Assembly: GCA_027924585.1 (NCBI GenBank)
Contig: BSBM01001067.1
Coordinates: 5,230,501-5,294,500 of the forward strand
Direction: 5' to 3'
Source: Larix kaempferi
Lineage: Eukaryota; Streptophyta; Pinopsida; Pinales; Pinaceae
DNA: 64,000 bases
Of the stretch, positions 45,455-57,034 are shown piece after piece. Both the position numbers and the translations under genes were made by a program. Every line of letters starts with the position of its first letter. Position 1 is the stretch's first letter. The notes under the pieces were generated by a model. That model was not told the origin of the DNA. It searched no databases and saw only the letters and a list, made by a program, of their open reading frames with translations.

Positions 45455-47660
45455 ATTTTTTCAAGGTGGCAGCTTGCTAAAGAGGTCTGAACTGGATTCA
45501 AAGCCTCTTTGTAGGTATGTTCGCTTCTCGGAGATACTGGCAGATCGGCCACAAATCTAGCTGGAGTGCTTGGCATGTCGTCAGGATGGTCACTCTGCAC
45601 TTCTTGTGGTGAAAGAGATGGCCCAAAAGAAAAAATTCCTAAAATTTTCAGGTCCTTGATGATCTAGGGTTTATAGGGTTTATGGCAATAGAATGATTAT
45701 CTCATCTGAAGAACGGATTTGGAAAATTACAGAGGGAGATATGTGGGCAGTGGGCTAGATCCCATGTACTTGCCCTACTTAGATGGGTGGGCAGGTGAAA
45801 GTTATAACAATTTAAGCATAATATCAAATGAAAAATCTAAAAAAGTAGATGAAGAATGCAAACCTTGATCTATGCCAGGGCACTAAGAAATAACTTTTGG
45901 AAAATAGTTTTGAAAATTTTCATAAAAATGGATGAAGAATGCATACCTTGATCTCTGGAACTGAGTATGCCAACTTACAAAGAAATGCCATCTGAGAAAG
46001 CAGTTTTGTCTGTGGCAAAGATACCCGCTGTAGAAGCCTGGAGAAAGATTCCCTATCAAGAGTTTCTTCTGTCGCAGAAAATTCTTCCATGACCGAACAC
46101 AAGAAATCATCATCATTGCAATTGGCCGAACACAAGAAATCATCATCATTGCATTTGCTAATACGACCAGAGTGTCCACAATCACTGTTGTCCACGAAAA
46201 CTTCAGAGGTGCAGCCAGTCTTTAAGGTCGAGGAAATGGACCCATCTCGAGGGACTTGATTTGAATCAGAAGTTGAGCTGTATTGAGAATTATCGTCTTT
46301 AAAATATGACCTTAATTCCATAATTTTCAGAACCCAGTGACTGAGATTTTCTTGATTTGATTGATCAGATTTAATATGCTTGTTGTCGGCGTTTGATGAG
46401 ATATGGCTGGCATCACCACCCACTTGTTTTGCTTCAAGAATCTCTAATTTAGGGTTACTAACAGACAGATACCTTTCTTCTGTGTCAAGAAAGATTTCCA
46501 TTGAATCTTTATGATTGCCAGGGCTGCTAATCTCAGTGTTACTCCTCTCTGCTCCAGTTTTTTCCCCTGCTTTAGATTTTCCATTCCTTCGTTGAGCTTC
46601 TTGATTCAACAAAATCTGATTATTGCCATTAAATCCATTAGATACTTCATTCTTGAAAACCCTTGAATGCAGTTCAGTGCCTTCTCGAACTTTCTCCTCA
46701 TTACTTCTGTGGAGCGAAAAAATTCTCAGAAAAGGACTTGCTGTGGAAGAAGATTTAAGGTGAGGTTGAGACGGCTGCTGTGAAGAGTCTCGGAGGCATC
46801 GAATATCCAATCGGGAAGGCACGTTCCGGGCACTGTAGTTACGAAGTTCTTTCAAGTTCGTTGCTTCGATAGCAGCTCTCCCGCTGATTGCAGTTTTCCA
46901 AGAAAGAGCCGCCATGGATGGAATTTGTGGCAAAATGATCAACTCCATGTTCTATATATGTTCCCACTGCAGCACTCTGCGAATTAAGTTTCTCAATGTT
47001 TCCAACGTAGCTTGCTTCTCCTGTACGCTAATTCAATTTTGTCTCCATACTTCATAGTATTATACATTTTTTGGGCAAAGGAAAGCCAAAGCAAAGTATG
47101 CCCGCCATTGGAAGAAATTAAAAAATGCGTTACGCCGTTTTCTATGGTGCTGCAAAACGAATTTAGAAACCAACTCTGTTCATTCTTTCTGTATTTGTCC
47201 CCGATTTTATCAACTGGGTTCAGTTATTTTTCATCAAACCCCACGGTGGTGCAGCAATAGCGGGCACAGCCCTAGGTAACAATGCGATTTTCAGGCGCAA
47301 AAAATCAGCAAGATTTGAATTGGATGGAGAAAAAGGGCGTAAGAATGTTGCAGGTGGCCAATTTGTTATTGGAATTTATGCTTTCAATCCCAGATTTGCG
47401 GGAAAACAACAGCCAACTGCCCAAAATTGGCACGAGTCACCGAAAGATTTAATATCTGGAAGGGTGTGGAGGAGTGGTGTGTTGGTCAAAGAGTCCTGTG
47501 CAATTCATATTTATCCGACGGGACCATCGATCACCGAAAAACAGAAGAATAAAAAGCATGGGTTCTTCCTCCTGAGTCCTGACCAAAGATGGATATCATT
47601 TGTCATGACACGTCAGTGAAGATATGAATGAGAGGGACTTCCAGTTGTCAAATTTGAACT
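45455..47660 (-). repeat. Duplicated segment, second copy (lipase exon 1 region)
   Basis: Homologous to about 40,080-42,330. It lacks the last 250 bases of intron 1 and all of exons 2-5; sequence below 45,455 does not match the gene. Confidence 0.85.
45947..46948 (-). pseudogene. Truncated lipase paralogue: exon 1 only
   Basis: 334 codons, open from ATG at 46,948 to a conserved donor AAG|GTATGC at 45,946. Read through, the frame would end eight codons into the intron at 45,920. The start is again ambiguous between 46,948 and the Met at 46,915. The C-terminal part ([24 protein letters not shown]) is closer to the family pattern than the matching part of the full gene. It carries an in-frame 33-base tandem duplication (46,093-46,158) that doubles the CNDDDFLCS motif. 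The lipase catalytic exons are absent, so it cannot make an active enzyme; whether a short N-terminal protein is made is unknown. Confidence 0.8.
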
Positions 47661-49090
47661 TTCCAGCTCATAAAAAAGTGTAATATAAGAAGGTGTACTT
47701 AAATATTTTAAGTTTTTAATTTTTCTGGGTTTTATTTTGTTGGAAGTTTTTTGGAAATCTTTAAAAAAATCTTAGAATCATATATATTAGTTATGGAAAA
47801 TTGTATAATTTAGGTATTATGAAAGTATTTGAGAGTGTTGAATCTATTCATAGATTCGAAAACACAATTTAAACACTTCTAAATTTGGATTTTACCAAAT
47901 TTTTTTATTGGATTTGGACTAAAAACTTACCATAAAATCCAAAACATAGAATAAATAAACTACCCTGTAAAAAAATCATCCTTATTTAAAATTTATTTTT
48001 AAATTTGATTATAAATAATAACAAGTATTATTTAAATTTAATAGAAAATAAAAAATTCATATTTTATACTATTCATCAATTAACTCCTGAGTGTTTAATC
48101 CCATTAGTATTAATAAAAAAACATTAATATTATACAACATTAGTATTAATAAAAAAACATTAATATTATACAACATGAATATAAATAATGAGCAAAATTT
48201 AAGATTTAATACCTACTGTTTATTTTCTTTAAAAAAAAATGAAAAACAATTATATCTTTGTAAAGATATTTAATAAGTTGATTCATGTTTATTGTATTGT
48301 ATTAGTATTGATAGGATGGATGATATTTAAATTTAAAGAATTTTAATAAAATATAAGTTAGTTATGTGTTAACGTGAAACTCGGAGTAAAAATAATGAAT
48401 TGTTTTATTTATGTGATTTTGATTATAATAATGATAATTATGATTTTATTAGTTTTTTTCTTATCTATGTTTATTAGTTAATTTTTCTTATCTATTAAAT
48501 CTTAAGTTGTCATGATTTTATTAGTTTTTTTTTTATCTATGTTTATTAGTTAATTTTTCTTATCTCTTATATCCTAAGTCCAAAACCTATGAGATGCACA
48601 TTTTCTAGCTCTTAATACTTGGAGTAACAATTTTATGTTTGGGATGTGATTTTTAAGTAAGTTATGATAATTTGAGTAACAATTTTATGTTGGGATGCTA
48701 TTCTTAACTAAGTAATAAAGAATGACCATTAGATTTTATTTGTATGAATCTCACTAATCTCAAATTCATAAAAATATTAATCTAAATAATCAATCATAAA
48801 TATAATCATATTAATTTACATATTCCTAAAAAACCATAAAAGAGCTAAGTATTCTTCCAAATTCTTATATTAATTTGATATAATTCTGGTCTTTAGATAA
48901 AGTCTTCAAGTTCAATTACAATTTCTTTTTCCTTAATAGTATTTACAACTAAAATACCAAATTTGATAATTGGAAATTTAAAGGAACCAACTCCCGCATT
49001 TGTATGTGGGAAATACAAACAATAACATCACCTCAATACATAGAATAATCATCTTTTATATGTCTATCCACAAAAATGGTCATTAGGTTT
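47661..49090. other. AT-rich stretch without genes
   Basis: No coding domain on either strand. A 34-bp unit (AACATTAGTATTAATAAAAA...) is repeated twice at about 48,105-48,175, and TTTATTAGTTAATTTTTCTTATCT occurs near 48,471 and 48,542 as key words of a 70-bp duplication. Confidence 0.6.
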
Positions 49091-49103
49091 TAGGTAGAAA
49101 CTT

Positions 49104-49261
49104 TTTTTTTTTTAAAGGTGGTTAGCCGTTAGTCCACCCGGGAAATGGTCACCACCTGTTATTCTAGAGAATCAAGGTGACATGAATTACAATCATTACA
49201 ATATGGTGGGTGGGAAGGGTAACAATATTCCTCCCAACCACCCAAGCTACAACCAATGGAC
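49104..49261 (-). mobile_element. 158-bp SINE-like retroposon with 13-bp target duplication
   Basis: TAGGTAGAAACTT flanks it exactly on both sides (49,091-49,103 and 49,262-49,274). On the minus strand it ends in an A-tail, seen as T10 at 49,104-49,113. The minus-strand head contains TAGCTTGGGTGG, resembling a Pol III A box; CCTTGATTCTC further on could be a weak B box, though farther away than in a tRNA. Length, tail and long duplication are typical of SINEs mobilised by LINE endonuclease. Confidence 0.8.
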
Positions 49262-49274
49262 TAGGTAGAAACTT

Positions 49275-49876
49275 ATATATATATAAGCAATTAAATAACA
49301 TTTTTTTAGTTTAAAAATAAATAAAATATATTATTTAGTGTAATAACTAGTGTAGATCCATCTTAAACCCCGATTTGTAATTGTTTTTTAATCTTAAATT
49401 TTGATTTATGCTAATTTTGATTTTTTTAATTTATGAACCACCATGGATCTTTTAATATCTTTTTATTTGGTTTTAAATTTTTATTTTATGAGCATACATG
49501 GATTTTTTAAAATAATTTTTATTTATTAAAATTTAAGTTTGGGATAGATATTTTTGATAAAAAATAGAACATCTTTTTTCAGAGAAAAAAAAAAGTACTT
49601 TTGTTATTTCATGGAAATCAAAAAGTACAAGTCAAAATTGTTCATAATCTGAACATATCTTTCAGCTTCCTCACAAAAGCTAAAAACATGACTATCCAGC
49701 AAAACATATACCCAATCAAAACATATACATATACCTCCAAAATGATTCATGCTTAACTAAAAGCATTCTCAAAAGACTGTACAAAAAACAGGATCTAAAA
49801 GATCATCAGCAGGAAACTAGTAAATTTCAGAAAGAAAAGAAGTATAAGAACCACATGAAGTGAGCACATCCTCCTC
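49275..49876. other. AT-rich stretch without genes
   Basis: Nothing recognised apart from the downstream flank of the RNase H remnant that follows. Confidence 0.5.
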
Positions 49877-50240
49877 TCATTCTTCCGATAAAAGTATTCC
49901 AGGATCACCATCAATGGTTGCCTTTGAAAGAGCATTTGCGACATCATTATTCTCACGATATGTGTGCTTGATAGAGAGAGAATGGAAGCAGTTGAGAAGG
50001 ACATAAATCCTATGACACCAATGTTGAAGAGTAATATTTTTAAAATTAACTTGCTTGTTGGCCCAATTGATGACAACTTGAGAGTCTCCGGAGATCCTTA
50101 ATGTATCCAAGCCACATAAAATTGCCACTTTAAGAATTCCCCAAAAGTCAAGTAGTTCCGCTTTTGTATTTGTACCCAGACCACCAGATAATCTGACCAG
50201 AGATAAGTAGACGCTCCATCAAAAAAACCCACCACTTTAT
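49877..50240 (-). pseudogene. RNase H-like domain remnant of a LINE-type element
   Basis: The minus strand shows FFDGAS near 50,235, then NTKAELLDFWGILKVA, GDSQVVINWANKQVNFKN, and HTYRENNDVANALSKA near 49,930. These are the ordered RNase H motifs with DG, E, D and the terminal H/N-x2-A-x2-LS. A frameshift near 50,130 separates the first block from the rest, and an 83-codon frame covers the remainder. Compared with plant LINE RNase H the order is complete but the polymerase part upstream is missing. Confidence 0.75.
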
Positions 50241-50298
50241 CCATATAGACTTAATAGAACATCTATTATAATTCTTTGCAACCTATATACTTAATTCC

Positions 50299-50322
50299 AT
50301 ATATATATATATATATATATAT
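50299..50322. repeat. (AT)n microsatellite
   Basis: About twelve AT units. Confidence 0.9.
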
Positions 50323-50889
50323 AGACATACCTGGGATATTTTTTTTCTTCTAATTTTGATGTTTTTTAATTTTAATTTTTATCATTATCCATTCATATTT
50401 CCAAATGCTAGCTAAATAAAAATTTATAATAATTTATACACTCATCTCTCCAAGTTTCTAATATATTTTTATAAAATCTTATTTTTTTAAGAAATAACTT
50501 CATTTGATATTTAAAACTTAAAGGTGTTTTTGATTGGTTAAGAGTTAAGAGGAGTGGAAATCTACCACTTTAAAGGATCACCAATTAGAGGTGGCATAAT
50601 TTTTTGAATAATAATGATGAGTCAGCTTTCATTTGTTAAGAGCAGTTAATAATAGCTATCCTCATTACCAATTCTGACAACTAAGTTACGATAAATTTTG
50701 TCATCTTCGAAAAAAATATAAAATATTACCAAGAATAACTTAAATATAAAATATTACATAAAACATCAAGAATAACTTACTCCAATGTTATAGTGACCCA
50801 AACACAAACTGAAATGGTTGGCAATATCGGATCATGAAAGCTTAACCTCCATCATTTGATAGCCTTCCTCTTTGGATTTCAGTTTTGTG
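50323..50889. other. AT-rich stretch without genes
   Basis: No domain or repeat recognised on either strand. Confidence 0.5.
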
Positions 50890-51240
50890 AGTGATTACAT
50901 AGCTCTTGCGTGAAGTTTTGCAGATCTTTCTGTGAAAAAAGTTTTGCAGATCTCTCCCCTGCTGCAGTATACCTTGCGTCTGTCTCGTATATAGAAGGAG
51001 TTGTTGAGCATTACGGAACTTGATTGGACCGACCATATCTTGGCTCATTATTTCTTTTGTTGTGATATTCCCACCAGATTTCTTTGCCTCCACTGTATGC
51101 TCTCCACAGAAAAATAAATTCCTATATTGTATTATTGGTTTGAAATCAGGTACATTTTACAGCGTTGGTATGAAACTAAGTACATTTTACAGCTTTACAA
51201 CTGGCTATTGATTTGATGGTTTGACTTGAGACAAATGAGG
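50890..51240. repeat. Dispersed repeat block, copy 2
   Basis: Homologous to 44,695-45,150. It has an internal duplication of GAAGTTTTGCAGATCT/AAGTTTTGCAGATCT near 50,912 and 50,940. The 83-codon minus-strand frame at 50,842-51,093 is not open in copy 1, so it is not a gene. Confidence 0.75.
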
Positions 51241-51344
51241 TACATTTAATAGTTTTGAGAAATTGCTTAGTATCGATGTGATATTTAGCATATAATATTA
51301 TTTTTATAAAAAACAATTAATTTTTAATTTTAATAAAAAATAAA

Positions 51345-51430
51345 AAACTAAATGCTTAATATATACCGTTTTAAGAAACTAAATGCTTAATATACACAGT
51401 TTTAAGAAACTAAATGCTTAATAAAAAAAG
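51345..51430. repeat. 31-bp tandem repeat
   Basis: AAACTAAATGCTTAATA starts at 51,345, 51,376 and 51,407, each followed by YNCNGTTTTAAG in the first two. Confidence 0.9.
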
Positions 51431-51890
51431 CTCTCTTCATTATAGGTGGTGTCTTTGACACATTGGGGACATAGGACTAAAGAGTTTATCAAATCTTTCC
51501 TCGATCTGTCTTTTCACATCTTCAGGGAGTAAAATAGGGAAGCTGACCTCTTATCGAAGGAGGCTTTGTTGGGTGTTGAAGGCGCCCTTTTGGTGGAGGA
51601 ATTCATCGAGAATTCCCTAACTTTTCACGGTTCTGTTGACATTTAGTTGACTAAGGCTGCAGTTTGTAAGCAATCCTAGGGTTCTTGTTATTTTGGCATT
51701 GTTTTGGTCAACCTGTAGGTTGTTTGGGCATGGCTTTTGTCGATGATACTGTGTTTTCTTTTTTATGCTCTATGATACTCCTAGGTGGAGATGGATGGGC
51801 TATGGTTATATTTTTTTTATGGATACTCTATGTACTTTTTGATTCTTGTGAATAACAAAAGTATTGATTTTTTCTCTTGTGAAAAAAATA
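51431..51890 (+). pseudogene. 3' end of a LINE-type element
   Basis: The plus strand encodes HWGHRTKEFIKSFLDLSFHIF and then NREADLLSKEALLGVEG, the end of a LINE RNase H domain, with stops. About 250 bases of 3' flank follow to a terminal A-rich TGTGAAAAAAATA. Only the last few hundred bases are present, as expected for 5'-truncated LINE copies. Confidence 0.65.
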
Positions 51891-52379
51891 TTAGTTTAAT
51901 GGATTGAATCACACATTCAAAGTATGTTGCCAAGAAAAGGGTAATCGACTCTTGGTCCCCATTTGGGGTGGAGGAGTTATACCTCGTATTAACATTCTTT
52001 TTTGGGGGGAAATGTTAGTTTAAGTGGATGTATCGTCTTGCTAAAGCGTTGATAAATAAAATATTAAAAAATACTCAATACAAGTTCAAATTTGGTGAAG
52101 TTCCTTAGGGTTATCTACTCACTAGCAATTGAGCTATTATCCATTCAAATATTCCAAAGAATAAGAGGATCTTGTGAGGTTTTATGTGGAATACACACAC
52201 CCACTAATCTAGATCAATTTTAAACACCAAGAGCTTTGCATCTGAATTTCTTTTGATCCCTCTTGTAACATAATAAATTCAAAATTAAAACAAATCTACA
52301 ATTGTAATGTTTCAATCTATTACACAGAGATATCATTATGTAACAATGTAAAGGTCACCCTAACAATCTATACTTCCAA

Positions 52380-52740
52380 ACATTAAGGTTTATAAGAAAC
52401 ACCTTGGGGAAACATATTGATAGATTTGATCCTAAATCGAGAATGTTTGCATGCACCCGAATATTTGTAGAAGCGAATATAGAAAAAGGAATAGTTGAAG
52501 CAATAACCCTAAGTCTAGACAACTGTAGTTATCTTAAAAAATTAGATTATGAGAAAATGTTGTACAAACATTTTGCCAAAGATTGCAAGAAGATAGACTC
52601 AATTCAAGCTCCTCTAAAAAAAGAAGAACAACGACAAACAATAAAAGAATACCAAATCCAATCAAGCTGCCCCACATCCAGTTATATGAGGCGACCCTCA
52701 ACCTTTTACAAATTCAGACCTACAAACAAATTATAAAATT
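52380..52740 (+). pseudogene. LINE ORF1 (DUF4283/zinc-knuckle type) fragment
   Basis: A 110-codon frame from 52,404 has GKHIDRFDPKSRMFACTRI, VEANIEKGIVEAITL, LDYEKM and then HFAKDCKK. In related LINE ORF1 proteins a CX2CX4HX4C knuckle stands between the LDYE block and NCPK; here only its end remains and the CX2C part is missing by an in-frame deletion. It is probably a fragment of an RNA-binding ORF1. Confidence 0.65.
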
Positions 52741-52922
52741 TTAGGTTTGTGCACCCACAACCTAGGGACTCAACCACATAATGACATAAAATAACAATAA
52801 AAATGTGCAATTAGGATCCACCAAGTGCAAGATGAGCCAAAAGGAGGACGTCATGTCCCAACTAACCCACACACATGTTTTTCCCTCGATGCCCTCCTTT
52901 TTTAACAATGTAGGGTTCTTCT

Positions 52923-53168
52923 TTAAGGAATGTCGTTTATTGGTTTGGAGACCAGGAGGAGGGGTTTTGCATTAAAACAATATGTCCAAGTGGGAAAAAT
53001 TAAGTGTGCTAAATGGGTATGACAATCCTTATACACATGATCACCTCTACAAAGACAAATATGACCGTGGCCATGTGTCCCAATGATTTTCCTCAAGGGC
53101 ATCGGACACCCACCTAAAGGGTAGTCCGCAAAGCCACAAGACCAACACCTCCTTGAGGTGGAAACCAA
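52923..53168 (-). pseudogene. Possible zinc-knuckle protein fragment
   Basis: 81 codons with CWSCGFADYPLGGC, a CX2CX4HX4C pattern in which His is Tyr, and a second Cys/His group CLCRGDHVYKDC with irregular spacing. It may be a transposon gag piece; no other gag feature is near. Confidence 0.3.
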
Positions 53169-53169
53169 G

Positions 53170-54704
53170 GGGACCTTCCATGACCTAACCAGGGGTATTT
53201 AGCCTCAAAACCAACACTCTACACAATATAGCCGCAAAAACTTGGCCTTTACAAAAGAAAAAAGAAACTCCCAACTCTGGTACATCTAGAAGGAACGCTT
53301 CAGACACTTTGAGGTGTAACAATTGGCTCAAACTGCGGGACATGCGCTCTTATAGGGAGTGTATGAGAAACCCCTAGAATCTCCTAGGTACCTATATACC
53401 CACACACACATCTAACAATAAATACATTAAATGCATCGTAGGTAGACACTTCCATTATGCCTTATTCAAAATGAAATGCAATAAAAATCAAATGGCACAA
53501 CACATGCAAGGTAGGGGAAATAGTAAATGCTAAAATCAAATGAAACTACACCTACTTACCCTAATTATGATAACATAGATGGTTCAAGTGAAATAATACC
53601 ACCAGTGTAGCCACCTATTGAGGCCTCGGGGGTGCAGGGTAATTGCAAGGTGTTGGAATGGGTCCAAGGCTCCCGACAGAGGGTAAAAATCCAGACTGAA
53701 AGGATTCGAAAGACCCTACGCAAGGGAAGTTCTATCCCCATCCTGTTTGGTATGGAAATCTCCCACGGATATTCGGCCTCCGTTGGCACTCTATGAGTTG
53801 ATGTTTCGATCAAAGGATCGGTCTTCCACTTAAGGAAAACAAAAGTATGAAAGACTTAGAAATGTTCTAACTTAACCTATTTAGAATGAAAGGATCTACT
53901 CTAGGTTAGACCTATTCTAAGGAAAAGCTTGTTGTTGTGCAGATCAATCTTGATGTAAAAGGAACAAGTATGCTTGCCAACCTCAACAGAAATGTAAAAG
54001 ATGCATTTACTTGTTTACTTAAATCATAATCAATTAATGAAAATTAAATGACAACAATATAAGCATGTAAGCCTGTTCAAGATCAACCTGTAATCACTTT
54101 GTTAAATGAAAAATTAACAATGATTATATTGAATGTTGATCACTTGTAGAAATCGATAAAGAAAATATCTTAATTAACAGAAATTCAATTAAGCATTTTC
54201 ACACACAGATAAACCATAAAGAGAAATCAGTACAACGAATCTCTACGTAAATTAATTCCTTGCAAAAGATCACACACTGTAGATGACAATTTGAAGTAAG
54301 AAATCAGGCATCGTCAAAGAAACTTGAACAATAAACAAGAGATGATTCAAGGGATTACTTTACTATATTAAAGAAGTCCGTAAACAAAATTACAAGGCTA
54401 TGTAAAGAGAGAGTATCTCCAATCGTCTCCTACTGATTCCTAACCCAAAAATTATCAACCCCTAGCATCGAGAAGCATTCCTCTCTAAATAGGAAATTAC
54501 AACAGGGTACAAAATGGGAATTCCCACAGGATAGGGATTACAAAATCGGATCGGGCCATTAATCCAGGGAATTCTTCCAAAACAATCTAAACAATTTTGA
54601 CTCGAATGATTCCCTCAAAGCCTAAGATAGAATTTGAAATATGGATCATCTTTCTAATTTCGGGAAAACCCCATAACAAAATTGTGGAATTAACCAACGG
54701 CCCA
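53170..54704. other. Unrecognised stretch
   Basis: No gene or element end could be supported. Small frames at 53,565-53,813 and 54,587-54,856 have no motifs. The composition around 54,100-54,600 resembles a plant LTR, but no matching second copy is present. Confidence 0.35.
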
Positions 54705-55097
54705 CTAGATGTCGACAACAGGCAAGAGTCGGTCGAAGAAATTTTCTTGTTGAATTGCCACGGGGTCCTTCGGTTGATCCATAACCTTTTCGAAAATAGA
54801 AAAATCAGATAACGGGTCTTGCTTCTCAGGAGCCGGTGGAATATCAGGTTCCTCATTGATTATAAAGTCATGGATAATGGAGTCATCTTGCTCATCCTGC
54901 TGTTCATCGATTTCCTCTTCGTTCTTCTGAGGGAGCGGTAAGCAAACAGGAAGAATTCTAGAATCTTCCTCTTCGCTGCCACTACTGGTATCAGGAACAT
55001 CTGCGTTAAAGGGTGGCGACATAGGTTCTGGAAATAGCAAAGCATGAAGTTCCTCTTGCATATAACACTCATCAAAGGATTCATGACCTGCCTGCAT
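54705..55097 (-). CDS. Hypothetical acidic protein fragment
   Basis: 130 codons, strongly acidic and proline-containing (SGSEEEDSRILP, KNEEEIDEQQDEQDD), starting MQAGHESFDE. No known domain. Such acidic, low-complexity frames occur in gag regions and in accessory parts of plant gypsy elements, and the area is full of transposon debris, so that origin is the likeliest. Confidence 0.3.
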   Translation of the reverse strand: MQAGHESFDECYMQEELHALLFPEPMSPPFNADVPDTSSGSEEEDSRILPVCLPLPQKNEEEIDEQQDEQDDSIIHDFIINEEPDIPPAPEKQDPLSDFSIFEKVMDQPKDPVAIQQENFFDRLLPVVDI

Positions 55098-56455
55098 GTT
55101 ACTCTATTGACCAACGCGACCTTAATCGACAGGGGTTCGCCTCACTGTCGACGCATACCGCAATCTCCCTGGGCACCAACCCGTGAAGGTTTGAGCCCAC
55201 CCAGCAACACCTGCAGAGCGCATGAGGTCTCACCCAAGGCGTCCAAGAAGAGCAGACGGAACCATGTTTCCACCGAGGGAGGAGGAGAGTTGTGGCTGCA
55301 TGGACTGACTCTATTGCGGTACTTCAACCAGAAATGTTAAACATTTGGCAAGGAGTTATAACATATCACTTCATCGCAGCATTCAAGGAGTTATACTAAT
55401 TACTTCATCGCAACATTTATCATCACATTCTACATAGAACATACTACTTAATCACAACAATTATCATCATAGCAATAATAAGCAGACATTGCATTAAACA
55501 ACATTCATACACCGCAACATTGCACAAAGTTTGTACCAAAACATCATTATATTACCGTCGCGATCATACACCAACAAAAACACAGATCTCGCATCCAATT
55601 TGTCTTCTTCATCTCATTCATGCCTCGCTTTTCCCCTCTAGCACTTACAACTCTTATATATTTATAGGCTTTCGCCATTACAATACTTGTCCACTTACAA
55701 CTGACTCCCTAACCGACACTATGGACAATTGACCCAATATCTATTGACTCGGTCCAAATGACCCCAAAAACCCGCATACCGTGGTATACTGACTCACTAT
55801 TACATAATATATAGTCCAAGTGACCCAAAACCAGCCAACTGCGGTATTCTTTGGCACAAAATACTCCTTTCACGCCCTCCTCTAGCGTGTCGCGGCGTCA
55901 GCGGTACCGCGATCTTTCCCCATCAAACCGCCTGCCAACATACTCATCAGATCGTCAGACAAAAAGATTCCAAAATAAACAGGAAAATTTTCTAAGAAAT
56001 ACAGACGACGAACGAAATGCTTCAAACTTGCGACCATGTTTAAGAAGGGTGAAAGAAGATCAAAATGATTGAATATGACGAGCTACTATGATTAAAATCA
56101 TACGAATCTAGAATTACAATCATTTTGAACTGGAATGAAGTGGCATCGTAGCATGTTAATTTGATATGGATCATAACAAAGTACAATTTCAAGAGAATCA
56201 GGCATAATCCGACGTCACATCTGAAAACTATCATTATAGGTCAATCTTATCAAACAATCATATCTTCAAAGATGATCATGAGGTGCAAATTGAAGTGAGC
56301 AACCTGTTTGCAAGAACGACGAAAATAAGGCATTCACAACGTAAGTTTGAATGCTGGAATTTCACCCACTAGATCAAATGAATCGACGATTAAGATTAAC
56401 CGATGCAAGACGCGGGATGAAGTCCTGGAGATTTATTCATGAAATTATTTAGAAT
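55098..56455. other. Unrecognised stretch
   Basis: A GC-richer island at about 55,120-55,310 contains broken frames on both strands without motifs. The rest is A/T-rich, with two similar pieces containing AGGAGTTATA...CTTCATCGCA near 55,350 and 55,387. Confidence 0.4.
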
Positions 56456-56760
56456 TTCCGAAAGCTACAACCCGAAAATTGTGGGTTGCGGGTCTGCAAA
56501 CTAGCATCAAAACATAAACGGGTTTGCGAAAGCCGCAACCCGAAAATTGCGGGTTGCAGGTTCCGTAAACACATAACGCAACTGTAAGGAGAAACGAAAA
56601 TCCGAAAGCCGCAACTGCGGGTCTCGGGAAGACGATTTCCCAAAATTATTAACAAGGGGTTCCCTCAACCCACACCTTTCGGGTTGACCCAAAACCAAAG
56701 ACTAAAACAACTTATTTCCGCAACCCACACCTTTCGGGTTCTGGGTGTCGGAAAGTCGGG
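56456..56760. repeat. Cluster of short hairpins with CAACCC/GGGTTG arms
   Basis: At least four inverted pairs: 56,468-56,488, 56,535-56,557 (8-bp perfect arms GCAACCCG/CGGGTTGC around 7 bases), 56,666-56,686, and 56,721-56,740. Spacers are 7-9 bases of A/T- or C/T-rich sequence. Frames through it on the minus strand are a consequence of the repeats. Confidence 0.75.
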
Positions 56761-57016
56761 TTTCGGACTGGCAGAAAGCAGATGATAAAATGCTTAAAAT
56801 TTAAATATTTCCATGACCAAAACACTTAGAAATTTCCGAGAAAAACAGTGACAATTAATCCAAGCAAAGGTGAAGGTTTAAGATCATAGAAGCCAAGTCC
56901 AAAATCTCATGTTTACAAGAACACTTACCCAAATACCTTTGTGTTTATTTTTATTTTTTTTAAATTGGGGCTCCCATGATTAGCTGAAGCATGGGATCTG
57001 TTGTGGACACAACAAA

Positions 57017-57034
57017 TGGCGACTGGCTGGGAAG
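57017..57034 (+). other. Primer-site-like sequence (tRNA-Arg type)
   Basis: TGGCGACTGGCTGGGAAG resembles TGGCGACTCCGCTGGGGA, the complement of a tRNA-Arg 3' end used by some plant gypsy elements. It follows GGACACAACAAA, which could be an LTR end. It is on the plus strand, opposite to the gypsy pol at 58-64 kb, so it would belong to another element. Confidence 0.3.

Noticed and set aside
50842-51093. 83-codon minus-strand gene in the dispersed repeat
   Set aside because: The homologous block at 44,695-45,150 does not keep the frame.
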